DNA of 64,000 bases. Origin: Hafnia paralvei ATCC 29927 (GTDB lineage: Bacteria > Pseudomonadota > Gammaproteobacteria > Enterobacterales > Enterobacteriaceae). Of this stretch, positions 43,458 through 51,212 are shown piece by piece. Every line of letters begins with the position of its first letter. The first letter of the stretch is position 1. The stretch covers positions 1 through 64,000 of the forward strand of contig NZ_LXET01000008.1 in the NCBI RefSeq assembly GCF_001655005.1, read 5' to 3'. Position numbers and translations under genes: made by a program. Under the pieces are notes generated by a model that saw nothing but the letters and a program-made list of their open reading frames with translations, was not told the DNA's origin and did no database searches.

Positions 43458-44149
43458 TTCTGTGAACCTCCCGAGGCTCTGCATTACTTTCCATCTTACT
43501 GCGAGTTGGATAGTGCATAACCATTCGGCACGCGCATCCGCCTCGGTTATTGCACTTTTGGCGTCTTTCCAGCAGTGGTCAATAACGTGTTTCGAGGGAG
43601 TCGTAAATGACTACATAAAAATGACGAGACATTAGCCCGTCTAGAAAAAGTCGTTAAAAAAACATTTAGCTTCCAGCGGTCTTTCAACTTATCTAGAAAG
43701 AGTACGTAGGTCAAATGTGGGGAGGTTCACACTTTTAATCTGCTTGTGAATGCTTATTTAATTGATTATTAAATATAAAATATCATTTTTGGCTCTTTAT
43801 GGAAGTCAAGGTAAGCCGAGAAAAATGTGAGCTGACTCACTGTAGTGCAAGCCTATTATTTATGCACCGTGCTAGAGCAATTCACTTTAATAGTGAATTA
43901 TATTGTAAAATTAAGTTTTCGCGTTGGTTATGACTATTTTTCATCTCCGCAATATCATTGTGTCAGCGCATTGAAAATAATAAGAATTCTTTATTACAGC
44001 TCGTGTGAATTTATTATCATTAATAATGAATTTTTATTCTTTCTGCCTGCATGGTGATGATTGATCTTCATCAGCGCAGCAAAACGGAGTATGAGATAGG
44101 ATCACCGCCCTCAGTTTTTCCGTGATGTGTACAGGCGAATCTTCAGACT
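43458..44149. promoter_or_regulatory. gltB-yhcC divergent intergenic region with a CRP site
   Basis: This 690-base AT-rich region holds no credible gene. TGTGA-GCTGAC-TCACT at 43826-43841 is a strong CRP-type site (nine of ten core positions). E. coli gltBDF is controlled from a long upstream region by Lrp, IHF and CRP, so a large regulatory region fits. Lrp or IHF sites could not be assigned by eye. A partly palindromic AT-rich stretch is at about 44008-44035. Confidence 0.6.
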
Positions 44150-45052
44150 ATGCAGTTGCAGCAACTCGTAAATATGTTCGGTGCCGATCTCCAGCGCCGC
44201 TATGGTGAAAAAATTCATAAGCTTACCCTGCATGGTGGGTTTAACTGCCCTAATCGTGATGGCACATTGGGGCGCGGTGGCTGCACTTTCTGTAACGTGG
44301 CCTCTTTTGCGGACGAACAAATGCAGCGCCAGAGCATCGCGGAACAGCTGGCGGCGCAGGCGCGCAAGGTCAATCGTGCCAATCGCTATCTCGCTTATTT
44401 TCAAGCCTATACGAGTACTTATGCAGAAGTCTGTACCTTGAAGAACATGTATGAGGAGGCGTTACAGCAGGCCGATATGGTGGGCATTTGCGTTGGTACC
44501 CGCCCTGACTGCGTGCCGGATAGTGTCTTGGATTTGCTGAGTGAGTACCGCGATAAGGGCTATGAAGTGTGGCTTGAGCTTGGTTTGCAGAGCGCACAGG
44601 ATAAAACCCTGAAACGCATCAATCGGGGCCATGATTTCACCTGTTACCAAAAGACCACGCGAGCGGCGCGAGAACGCGGTTTGAAAGTGTGTAGCCATTT
44701 GATTGTTGGTTTGCCCGGTGAGGGTAAAGAAGAGTGTATGCGGACGTTAGAGCAGGTCGTTAATACAGGCGTCGATGGTATCAAGCTGCATCCGTTACAT
44801 ATTGTCACCGGTAGCACAATGGCCAAAGCATGGCAGGCTGGACGTTTACGTGAACTGTCGTTGGCGGAATATGTCACTACTGCTGGTGAAATGATACGTC
44901 ATACGCCGATGGATATCGTTTATCACCGCATCTCGGCGAGCGCTCGTCGCCCAACATTATTGGCACCGTTATGGTGCGAGAACCGTTGGACAGGAATGGT
45001 TGAATTGAATCGCTATATGCTGGAGTTTGGGGGGCAGGCTTCGGGTTTATAG
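44150..45052 (+). CDS. yhcC: Radical SAM protein YhcC
   Basis: A 300-residue radical S-adenosylmethionine protein. The cluster cysteines appear in CPNRDGTLGRGGCTFC near residues 34-49, with ten residues between the first two rather than the classic three. It matches E. coli YhcC (309 residues) throughout, with a slightly shorter C-terminus. The reaction is not established. It lies divergent to gltB, as in E. coli. Confidence 0.94.
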   Translation: MQLQQLVNMFGADLQRRYGEKIHKLTLHGGFNCPNRDGTLGRGGCTFCNVASFADEQMQRQSIAEQLAAQARKVNRANRYLAYFQAYTSTYAEVCTLKNMYEEALQQADMVGICVGTRPDCVPDSVLDLLSEYRDKGYEVWLELGLQSAQDKTLKRINRGHDFTCYQKTTRAARERGLKVCSHLIVGLPGEGKEECMRTLEQVVNTGVDGIKLHPLHIVTGSTMAKAWQAGRLRELSLAEYVTTAGEMIRHTPMDIVYHRISASARRPTLLAPLWCENRWTGMVELNRYMLEFGGQASGL

Positions 45053-45100
45053 CGGGATAATGCTTTGGGTCGTGGTGGATTAGAGTTCGTTTTTGAAGCC

Positions 45101-45163
45101 AAGGTGTAATATTCCGCCCACCTGTTCATACCGAGTTTCAATGTCAGTTCTGTGTAGGCGTAC
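45101..45163 (-). repeat. Dispersed copy of the window-start repeat element
   Basis: Read on the minus strand, this 63-base stretch aligns from GTACGCCT to GGAATATTACACC with bases 1-63 and with 237-287. The best core (45103-45135) differs from 255-287 at one of 33 positions. It sits between yhcC and arcB. The rest of 45164-45353 holds only the arcB leader with an AAGGGAG ribosome site. Confidence 0.85.
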
Positions 45164-45353
45164 GAGCAGAGATCGCCAGCGCGTGGCCTTTGCACTGCGC
45201 AGATATCAAATTGTTGCTTTTAGCGTACGAAACCTTAAACCTTTTCGGCAAAGTAGAGCTTAACTTTTTGATATCCCATTTCAATCTTAGAAATCTCCCT
45301 TAACAATAGTTTTACGGTATGATTTAAAAGACTGTAAACCAAGGGAGTCGCAC

Positions 45354-47696
45354 ATGAAGCAAATCCGGGTATTAGCCCAGTATTACGTCGATTTAATGGT
45401 AAAACTTGGGTTGGTGCGCTTTTCCATCCTACTGGCTTCGGTGCTGGTTATTCTGGCTATCGTAGTGCAGATGGCGGTGACTATGCTGCTGCGCGGAGAG
45501 GTGGAAAGCATTGATGTTGTGCGTTCGGTATTCTTTGGTTTATTGATCACCCCGTGGGCCGTCTATTTCCTTTCTGTCGTCGTTGAGCAATTAGAAGAGT
45601 CGCGGCAGCGTCTTTCCAAGCTGGTTAATAAGCTGGAAGAGATGCGCTATCGCGATCTCGAACTTAATCAACAGCTGAAAAACAATATTTCCCAACTCAA
45701 TCAGGAAATTGCCGAGCGTGAGAAGGCTGAAGACGCTCGCTTGCAGGTGCTTGATACCTTGCAACACGAGATCGACCAGCGTGAGCAGGCGCAGATTGAG
45801 CTGGAACAGCAGTCGGCTTTATTACGTTCTTTCCTCGATGCCTCTCCAGATTTGGTTTATTACCGTAATGAAAACGAAGAGTTTTCCGGCTGTAACCGAG
45901 CAATGGAACTGTTAACGGGTAAGAGCGAGAAGCAGTTAATTGGCTTGAAACCAGAAGATGTCTACGACGAAGATATTGCTAAGAAAGTGATCGAAACCGA
46001 TGAGAAAGTATTCCGCCATAACGTTTCGTTGACCTACGAGCAGTGGTTGGTTTATCCCGATGGGCGTAAAGCCTGCTTTGAGCTACGTAAAGTACCGTTT
46101 TATGACCGTGTGGGTAAACGTCATGGTCTGATGGGCTTTGGGCGTGATATTACCGAACGTAAGCGTTATCAAGATGCGCTGGAGAACGCCAGCCGTGATA
46201 AGACAACCTTTATCTCTACCATCAGCCATGAGCTACGTACGCCGTTAAACGGCATTGTTGGCCTAAGCCGTATTCTTCTGGATACCGAGCTAAATCAAGA
46301 GCAGCTTAACTATCTCAAAACCATCCATGTGAGTGCGATTACGCTGGGTAATATTTTCAATGACATTATTGAGATGGATAAGCTTGAACGTCGTAAGGTT
46401 CAACTTGATAACCAACCGATAGATTTCACCGGTTTCTTAACGGATTTGGAGAACCTTTCTGGCCTGTTAGTGCAGCCGAAAAAGCTCGATTTCACCCTTG
46501 AACATCAGCCAAATCTACCGCACAAAATTCTTGCCGACGGGACTCGATTGCGCCAGATCCTGTGGAACCTGATTGGTAACGCGGTCAAGTTCACCCAGAA
46601 GGGGGGCGTCAACGTGAAGGTATGGCGTGAAACCGGCGGCAAACTGTTCTTTGAAGTGAAAGACAGCGGTATCGGTATTCCGCAGGATGAGCAAGATAAA
46701 ATTTTTGCCATGTACTATCAGGTTAAAGATCAAAACGGTGGAAAACCCGCGACAGGCACAGGGATTGGACTTGCCGTTTCCAAGCGTCTGGCTCAGAACA
46801 TGGGCGGTGATATCGTCGTACGCAGCACTCCAGGGGAAGGCTCATGCTTTACCCTTTCTATTGATGCTCCGGTCGTTGAAGAAGCGCTATCGCCGCAGCC
46901 TGAAGATGAAGAATTGCCATTGCCAGCGCTGCATGTACTGTTGGTGGAAGATATTGAACTGAACGTGATTGTGGCACGTTCGGTATTAGAAAAATTGGGT
47001 AATAGCGTTGATGTTGCCATGACGGGACAGCAGGCGTTAGACATGTTTACGCCGGGTGAGTACGACCTGGTGCTGCTTGATATTCAGCTACCTGATATGA
47101 CAGGTCTGGATATTGCTCGTAGCCTGTGTGAAAACTATGGCGATGATGACCTGCCACCGCTGGTGGCGTTAACGGCTAACGTGCTGAAAGACAAAAAAGA
47201 ATATCTTGATGCTGGTATGGATGATGTGCTGAGTAAACCGCTTTCGGTTCCTGCTCTCACGGCCATGATCAAGAAATTCTGGGATGAGGCGCCGAAGGCT
47301 AAAGAGAAAAAGGTGGAGAGTAAAAAAGTGACCCAGAATACCGAAGACCTTTTAGATACTGACATGCTGCAACAGTACATTGATTTAGTCGGCCCACAAC
47401 TTATTTATCAAAGCCTTGATATGTTTGAGAAAATGATGCCTGGGTATTTAGCCGTGCTGGAGTCGAATATGACTGCTCGCGATCAAAAGGGTATCACCGA
47501 GGAAGGGCACAAAATTAAAGGTGCTGCGGGTTCTGTCGGGTTACGCCACTTGCAGCAGGTTGCTCAGCAAATCCAAACTTCATCGCTGCCTGCATGGTGG
47601 GATAATGTTCAAGAGTGGGTGGATGAACTTAAGCATGAATGGCGACACGATGTGAAAGTACTGCGGGATTGGGCTGATAAAGCAACCAAGAAATAG
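45354..47696 (+). CDS. arcB: Aerobic respiration control sensor kinase ArcB
   Basis: A 780-residue tripartite hybrid kinase that senses the quinone pool and phosphorylates ArcA under anoxia. Two membrane helices (about 23-46 and 57-77) are followed by a coiled coil and a PAS domain containing the redox cysteines Cys180 and Cys241, at the same positions as in E. coli. Then come His292 in SHELRTPLN, the ATPase domain, the receiver Asp near 576 in VLLDIQLPD, and the phosphotransfer His near 717-719 in GHKIKGAAGS. It is intact, and its 3' end meets the arcZ terminator. Confidence 0.98.
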   Translation: MKQIRVLAQYYVDLMVKLGLVRFSILLASVLVILAIVVQMAVTMLLRGEVESIDVVRSVFFGLLITPWAVYFLSVVVEQLEESRQRLSKLVNKLEEMRYRDLELNQQLKNNISQLNQEIAEREKAEDARLQVLDTLQHEIDQREQAQIELEQQSALLRSFLDASPDLVYYRNENEEFSGCNRAMELLTGKSEKQLIGLKPEDVYDEDIAKKVIETDEKVFRHNVSLTYEQWLVYPDGRKACFELRKVPFYDRVGKRHGLMGFGRDITERKRYQDALENASRDKTTFISTISHELRTPLNGIVGLSRILLDTELNQEQLNYLKTIHVSAITLGNIFNDIIEMDKLERRKVQLDNQPIDFTGFLTDLENLSGLLVQPKKLDFTLEHQPNLPHKILADGTRLRQILWNLIGNAVKFTQKGGVNVKVWRETGGKLFFEVKDSGIGIPQDEQDKIFAMYYQVKDQNGGKPATGTGIGLAVSKRLAQNMGGDIVVRSTPGEGSCFTLSIDAPVVEEALSPQPEDEELPLPALHVLLVEDIELNVIVARSVLEKLGNSVDVAMTGQQALDMFTPGEYDLVLLDIQLPDMTGLDIARSLCENYGDDDLPPLVALTANVLKDKKEYLDAGMDDVLSKPLSVPALTAMIKKFWDEAPKAKEKKVESKKVTQNTEDLLDTDMLQQYIDLVGPQLIYQSLDMFEKMMPGYLAVLESNMTARDQKGITEEGHKIKGAAGSVGLRHLQQVAQQIQTSSLPAWWDNVQEWVDELKHEWRHDVKVLRDWADKATKK

Positions 47697-47806
47697 AAAA
47701 AATGACCCCAGCCTAGGCTGGGGTGCGCAACGACTGCGCCAACACCAGGGAAACTGAATGTTTACGCTAAGTTTTTCTAAAGGTATTAAGTTGGATCAAT
47801 TGCGTA
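47697..47806 (-). ncRNA. arcZ: ArcZ small RNA
   Basis: On the minus strand the sequence TTTCCCTGGTGTTGGCGCAG (47732-47752 region), then GCGCACCCC, a GC hairpin ACCCCAGCCTAGGCTGGGGT (47705-47724), CA and six T reproduces the conserved 3' half of E. coli ArcZ, including its mRNA-pairing seed and terminator. The gene lies between arcB and elbB and runs opposite to both, as in E. coli. ArcZ is Hfq-dependent, activates rpoS and represses flhD and others; in E. coli it is repressed by ArcA. The 5' end near 47806 is an estimate. Bases 47807-48088 hold the elbB leader and promoter. Confidence 0.9.
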
Positions 47807-48088
47807 AACATAATTTATGGGTTTCACGCGAAACTGAACCAAGATACCAACATGTTTTCCTGCTTGTTAGTTGATTCATTAAAATGTGTGATGTGGGCTA
47901 TTGTTTGCTAATACAAACGTTTTAGTGGTTGACTTAACTCTAGATAGTTACTACGGAATTTCCAGTATTTATTTTATCCAAGGCATCATAAACGGTAATT
48001 GGTAAACGTTACTAATGCTTAGCGTGCATACCTTTGTGTCGGTAATGTATTTCTATAAGCGTGGTGCCACCGTGATTAGGAGAAGAAT

Positions 48089-48742
48089 ATGAAGCGAGTC
48101 GGCGTAGTTTTAAGTGGCTGCGGTGTTTTTGATGGTGCGGAGATTCATGAGTCAGTCTTAACGTTGTTGGCATTAGACCGCGCGGGTGCTCAGGTTCATT
48201 TCTTTGCGCCTGATAAGCCACAGATGCATGTGATTAATCACCTTACTGGTGAAGAGAGTCGTGAGAGTCGCAATGTGTTGGTTGAGTCTGCACGCATTGC
48301 ACGCGGGAACATTCAACCACTGTCTCAGGCCGATGCTGGTGAGCTTGATGCGCTAATCGTCCCCGGCGGTTTCGGTGCCGCCAAAAACCTAAGCTCTTTT
48401 GCTACGCAAGGCGCAGAGTGCTCTGTTGATGCCGAGCTACAACGTCTGGTTCAGCAGATGCACCAGGCCGGAAAACCGTTAGGTTTTATTTGTATCGCGC
48501 CCGCTTTGTTGCCGAAGTTACTCGGTGTACATACTCGTTTAACCATTGGCAACGATCCTGATACAGCCGAAGCGATTGATGCCATGGGTGGTGAGCACGT
48601 AGTTTGCCCGGTGGATGATATTGTGGTCGATTTGGATCAGAAAGTGGTGACAACGCCTGCCTATATGCTGGCAAACTCGATCGGAGAAGCAGCTCAAGGT
48701 ATTGAGAAGCTGGTTGCAAGAGTGCTGGAACTGGCTGAATGA
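48089..48742 (+). CDS. elbB: Glyoxalase-like isoprenoid biosynthesis protein ElbB
   Basis: A 217-residue class I glutamine-amidotransferase-fold (DJ-1/ES1-like) protein. The nucleophile elbow is in GFICIAPAL, and GGFGAAKNLSSFA is family-typical. E. coli ElbB (217 residues) has weak glyoxalase activity and genetic links to isoprenoids; the true role is uncertain. The stop overlaps the mtgA start (ATGA). Confidence 0.95.
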   Translation: MKRVGVVLSGCGVFDGAEIHESVLTLLALDRAGAQVHFFAPDKPQMHVINHLTGEESRESRNVLVESARIARGNIQPLSQADAGELDALIVPGGFGAAKNLSSFATQGAECSVDAELQRLVQQMHQAGKPLGFICIAPALLPKLLGVHTRLTIGNDPDTAEAIDAMGGEHVVCPVDDIVVDLDQKVVTTPAYMLANSIGEAAQGIEKLVARVLELAE

Positions 48743-49476
48743 GCAAGGGGCGCGGGCAGAAGCACGGTTTGTTAGGACGAGTGCGTATTTGGAGCCAAAG
48801 CGTCATTTTAGGCGTTATCGGTGTTTGGTTGGCTGGCATTGTTATCTTTGCCTTCCTGCCCGTTCCGTTTTCTGCTGTGATGGTGGAGCGTCAATTCGGT
48901 GCATGGATTACCGGTGATTTTGGCTATGTTGCCCATCAGGATTGGGTGCCAATGGATGAAATCTCTCCCTATATGGCGCTTGCCGTGATCGCCGCAGAAG
49001 ATCAAAAGTTTCCTCAGCACTGGGGATTTGATCTTGGGGCGATTGAATCGGTCATCGACGGTAGTGAAAAGGGGGATAAGCCGGTTCGTGGGGCGTCGAC
49101 TATTTCACAGCAAACGTCTAAAAACCTGTTTTTATGGGATGGACGTAGCTGGATTCGTAAGGGCTTGGAAGCAGGGCTGACGTTGGGAACCGAAGTGGTA
49201 TGGACTAAACGCCGCATTCTAACGGTTTATCTCAATATCGTAGAGTTTGGTCCTGGCGTGTTTGGCGTGGAAGAAGCGGCACGTCGTTACTTTCATAAAC
49301 CAGCCAGCCGTTTGACGGCTTCTGAAGCCGCATTGCTTGCTGCAGTGTTACCTAATCCGCATCGCTTTAGCGTCAAAGCCCCTTCTGGCTATGTGTTGCG
49401 TCGCCAGCAATGGATTTTGCGCCAGATGAGGCAGCTCGGTGGGGAAAGTTATCTCAAGCAAAATAAATTAAATTAA
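48739..49476 (+). CDS. mtgA: Monofunctional peptidoglycan glycosyltransferase
   Basis: A 245-residue GT51 enzyme that polymerises lipid II. One N-terminal membrane helix (about residues 19-41) precedes the catalytic motif EDQKFPQHWGFD with the catalytic Glu, followed by RGASTISQQTSKNLFLW. It is coupled to elbB by a four-base overlap, as in E. coli. Confidence 0.97.
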   Translation: MSKGRGQKHGLLGRVRIWSQSVILGVIGVWLAGIVIFAFLPVPFSAVMVERQFGAWITGDFGYVAHQDWVPMDEISPYMALAVIAAEDQKFPQHWGFDLGAIESVIDGSEKGDKPVRGASTISQQTSKNLFLWDGRSWIRKGLEAGLTLGTEVVWTKRRILTVYLNIVEFGPGVFGVEEAARRYFHKPASRLTASEAALLAAVLPNPHRFSVKAPSGYVLRRQQWILRQMRQLGGESYLKQNKLN

Positions 49477-49510
49477 GCGGCGTATGAGTGTGTTACCGAT
49501 CAATGCCAAT

Positions 49511-49538
49511 AAAAATCCCCGCTGAAGCGGGGATTTTT
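49511..49538. terminator. Bidirectional terminator between mtgA and dolP
   Basis: AAAAATCCCCGC pairs with GCGGGGATTTTT around a TGAA loop. It lies between convergent mtgA and dolP. Confidence 0.94.
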
Positions 49539-49564
49539 GTCTCTAACCGAGTACCATCGTCAAG

Positions 49565-50161
49565 TTATTTGAGAATAGTAAATGCGGTAGTGACATGTTT
49601 CACGCCGCTGACCTGACTGGCTGTTTTGGCCGCCGCTTGACCTTCTTCCTGAGTGACTAAGCCAAGCAAGAACACCTCGCCATTTTCGGTGGTCACTTTC
49701 ACGTTAGAAGATTTAACCGCATCGCTGGTTAACAGCTGTGAACGTACCTTAGTGGTAATCCAAGTATCGCTGGAGGCGGTGCCTAAGCTCACCGGTTTGC
49801 CGGTACGAATTTCGTTGTAGACAGCGTTAGTTCCATCTACGCCCATGGCTATCTGTTTGGCTCGAGCGCCCAGATCGGCCGACGGTGCTTGTCCGGTTAG
49901 CAATACGGTGCCTTGGTAAGCGGTGGCAACGATACGGGCTTCTTTTTTCAATTGCTCATCTTTGCCGAGTGCATTCGACACACGGGCTTCGAGCGTACCA
50001 TCATCGACCTGTGTCCCTACACTGCGGGGATCGGTGGCGGTCTTGGTGGCCACGGCAGCACTACCGACAACGGCAGCGGCGATACATCCCTGAAGCAATA
50101 GCGCGCTCATCACGACGAGTGCAATTGGAAAACAGCGGGTTAACGGGGAACGCTTAGTCAT
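49565..50161 (-). CDS. dolP: Outer-membrane BON-domain lipoprotein DolP (YraP)
   Basis: A 198-residue lipoprotein: lipobox LLQGC with Cys near residue 26, then two BON domains (about 55-120 and 130-198) binding anionic phospholipids at division sites. The ATG at 50161 follows AAGGAG; the longer frame starts in the diaA coding region and lacks support. It is the last gene of lpoA-yraN-diaA-dolP and is sigma-E-linked in E. coli. Confidence 0.96.
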   Translation of the reverse strand: MTKRSPLTRCFPIALVVMSALLLQGCIAAAVVGSAAVATKTATDPRSVGTQVDDGTLEARVSNALGKDEQLKKEARIVATAYQGTVLLTGQAPSADLGARAKQIAMGVDGTNAVYNEIRTGKPVSLGTASSDTWITTKVRSQLLTSDAVKSSNVKVTTENGEVFLLGLVTQEEGQAAAKTASQVSGVKHVTTAFTILK

Positions 50162-50171
50162 CGAGACTCCT

Positions 50172-50762
50172 TCAATCATCCTGATGGGGGAACAACGTAT
50201 TATCAATTAAGTCACAGAGGCAATTGACCGTAAGCATGTGCATTTCTTGAATGCGTGCACTGCGATGCGAAGGTATGCGGATTTCCACATCTTGCTGTCC
50301 AAGCAGCCCCGCCAGTTCGCCTCCGTCATAGCCTGTTAGCGCAACAATGGTCATGTCGCGGGTGACTGCGGCTTCAACGGCTTTCACGATGTCACGGCTA
50401 TTGCCGCGCGTCGAGATAGCTAACAAGACATCACCTGCGTGACCGAGGGCTCGCACCTGCTTGGCATACACTTCATCATGTAGTCGATCATTGCCTATCG
50501 CTGTTAAGACCACATTATCCGCATTTAGTGCAATGGCGGGTAAACTTGGGCGTTCGGTCTCGTAGCGGTTAATCATGCTAGCGGCAAAATGTTGGGCATT
50601 GGCGGCGGAAGTACCGTTACCGCAGCAAAGAATTTTATTGCCGTTCAGCAGTGACTGCACCAGCGTCATGGCTGCGCGAGAAATAGCGTCAGGCAAGGCC
50701 TCGGCCGCAGCAATCTGAGTTTGAATACTTTCGGTAAAACAGCCTTTAATTCTTTCCAGCAC
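50172..50762 (-). CDS. diaA: DnaA initiator-associating protein DiaA
   Basis: A 196-residue SIS-domain protein that binds DnaA and promotes its assembly at oriC. Nearly identical to E. coli DiaA (for example LCCGNGTSAANAQHFAASMINR). The start is a GTG at 50762. It lies 10 bases before dolP and 36 bases after yraN. Confidence 0.97.
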   Translation of the reverse strand: MLERIKGCFTESIQTQIAAAEALPDAISRAAMTLVQSLLNGNKILCCGNGTSAANAQHFAASMINRYETERPSLPAIALNADNVVLTAIGNDRLHDEVYAKQVRALGHAGDVLLAISTRGNSRDIVKAVEAAVTRDMTIVALTGYDGGELAGLLGQQDVEIRIPSHRSARIQEMHMLTVNCLCDLIDNTLFPHQDD

Positions 50763-50798
50763 GGTAAATGTCCATTGGTTCAGGTAGCTAAGGCGAAA

Positions 50799-51212
50799 TT
50801 ATTCAGTCGCCGTAAATGCGTTTGGCAGCCATTGTAACTGGCTACCCGTGATTGCCAAAACATCAAAGCGACAATCTGTGGTTTCGAAGCTGCCGTCGCG
50901 CTCAGCCAACCAGATAGCGGCACTACGCAATAATCGGCGCTGTTTGGTATAGCTGACCGACGCAGCCGCGTCGCCATAGAGAGAGGATTTACGATAGCGA
51001 ACTTCAACAAACACCCAAATATCGCCATCGCACATAATCAAGTCTAACTCGCCACCACGTAGCGTCACGTTAGCGGCGTAAAAACGAAGTCCGGCACGTT
51101 CAAGATACTGGCGCGCGAGCAATTCATACTGCGCGCCGATTTGTCGCCGGTTACTTTTAGGCTTACCCACTATTGCATCGGAACGATGGTTCCTGAGCGG
51201 TACTGAAGCCAT
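50799..51212 (-). CDS. yraN: UPF0102 endonuclease-like protein YraN
   Basis: A 137-residue protein of the YraN family with a restriction-endonuclease-like core: GGELDLIMCDGDIWVFVEVRYR gives the D-x(n)-ExK-like pattern. Function is not established. Its start overlaps the lpoA end by 43 bases, as in E. coli. Confidence 0.93.
   Translation of the reverse strand: MASVPLRNHRSDAIVGKPKSNRRQIGAQYELLARQYLERAGLRFYAANVTLRGGELDLIMCDGDIWVFVEVRYRKSSLYGDAAASVSYTKQRRLLRSAAIWLAERDGSFETTDCRFDVLAITGSQLQWLPNAFTATE

Noticed and set aside
43458..43484. N-terminal extension of GltB from ATG 43484
   Set aside because: Possible, but the ATG at 43457 has a much better-spaced GGGAGG site and leaves a normal short propeptide before the catalytic cysteine.
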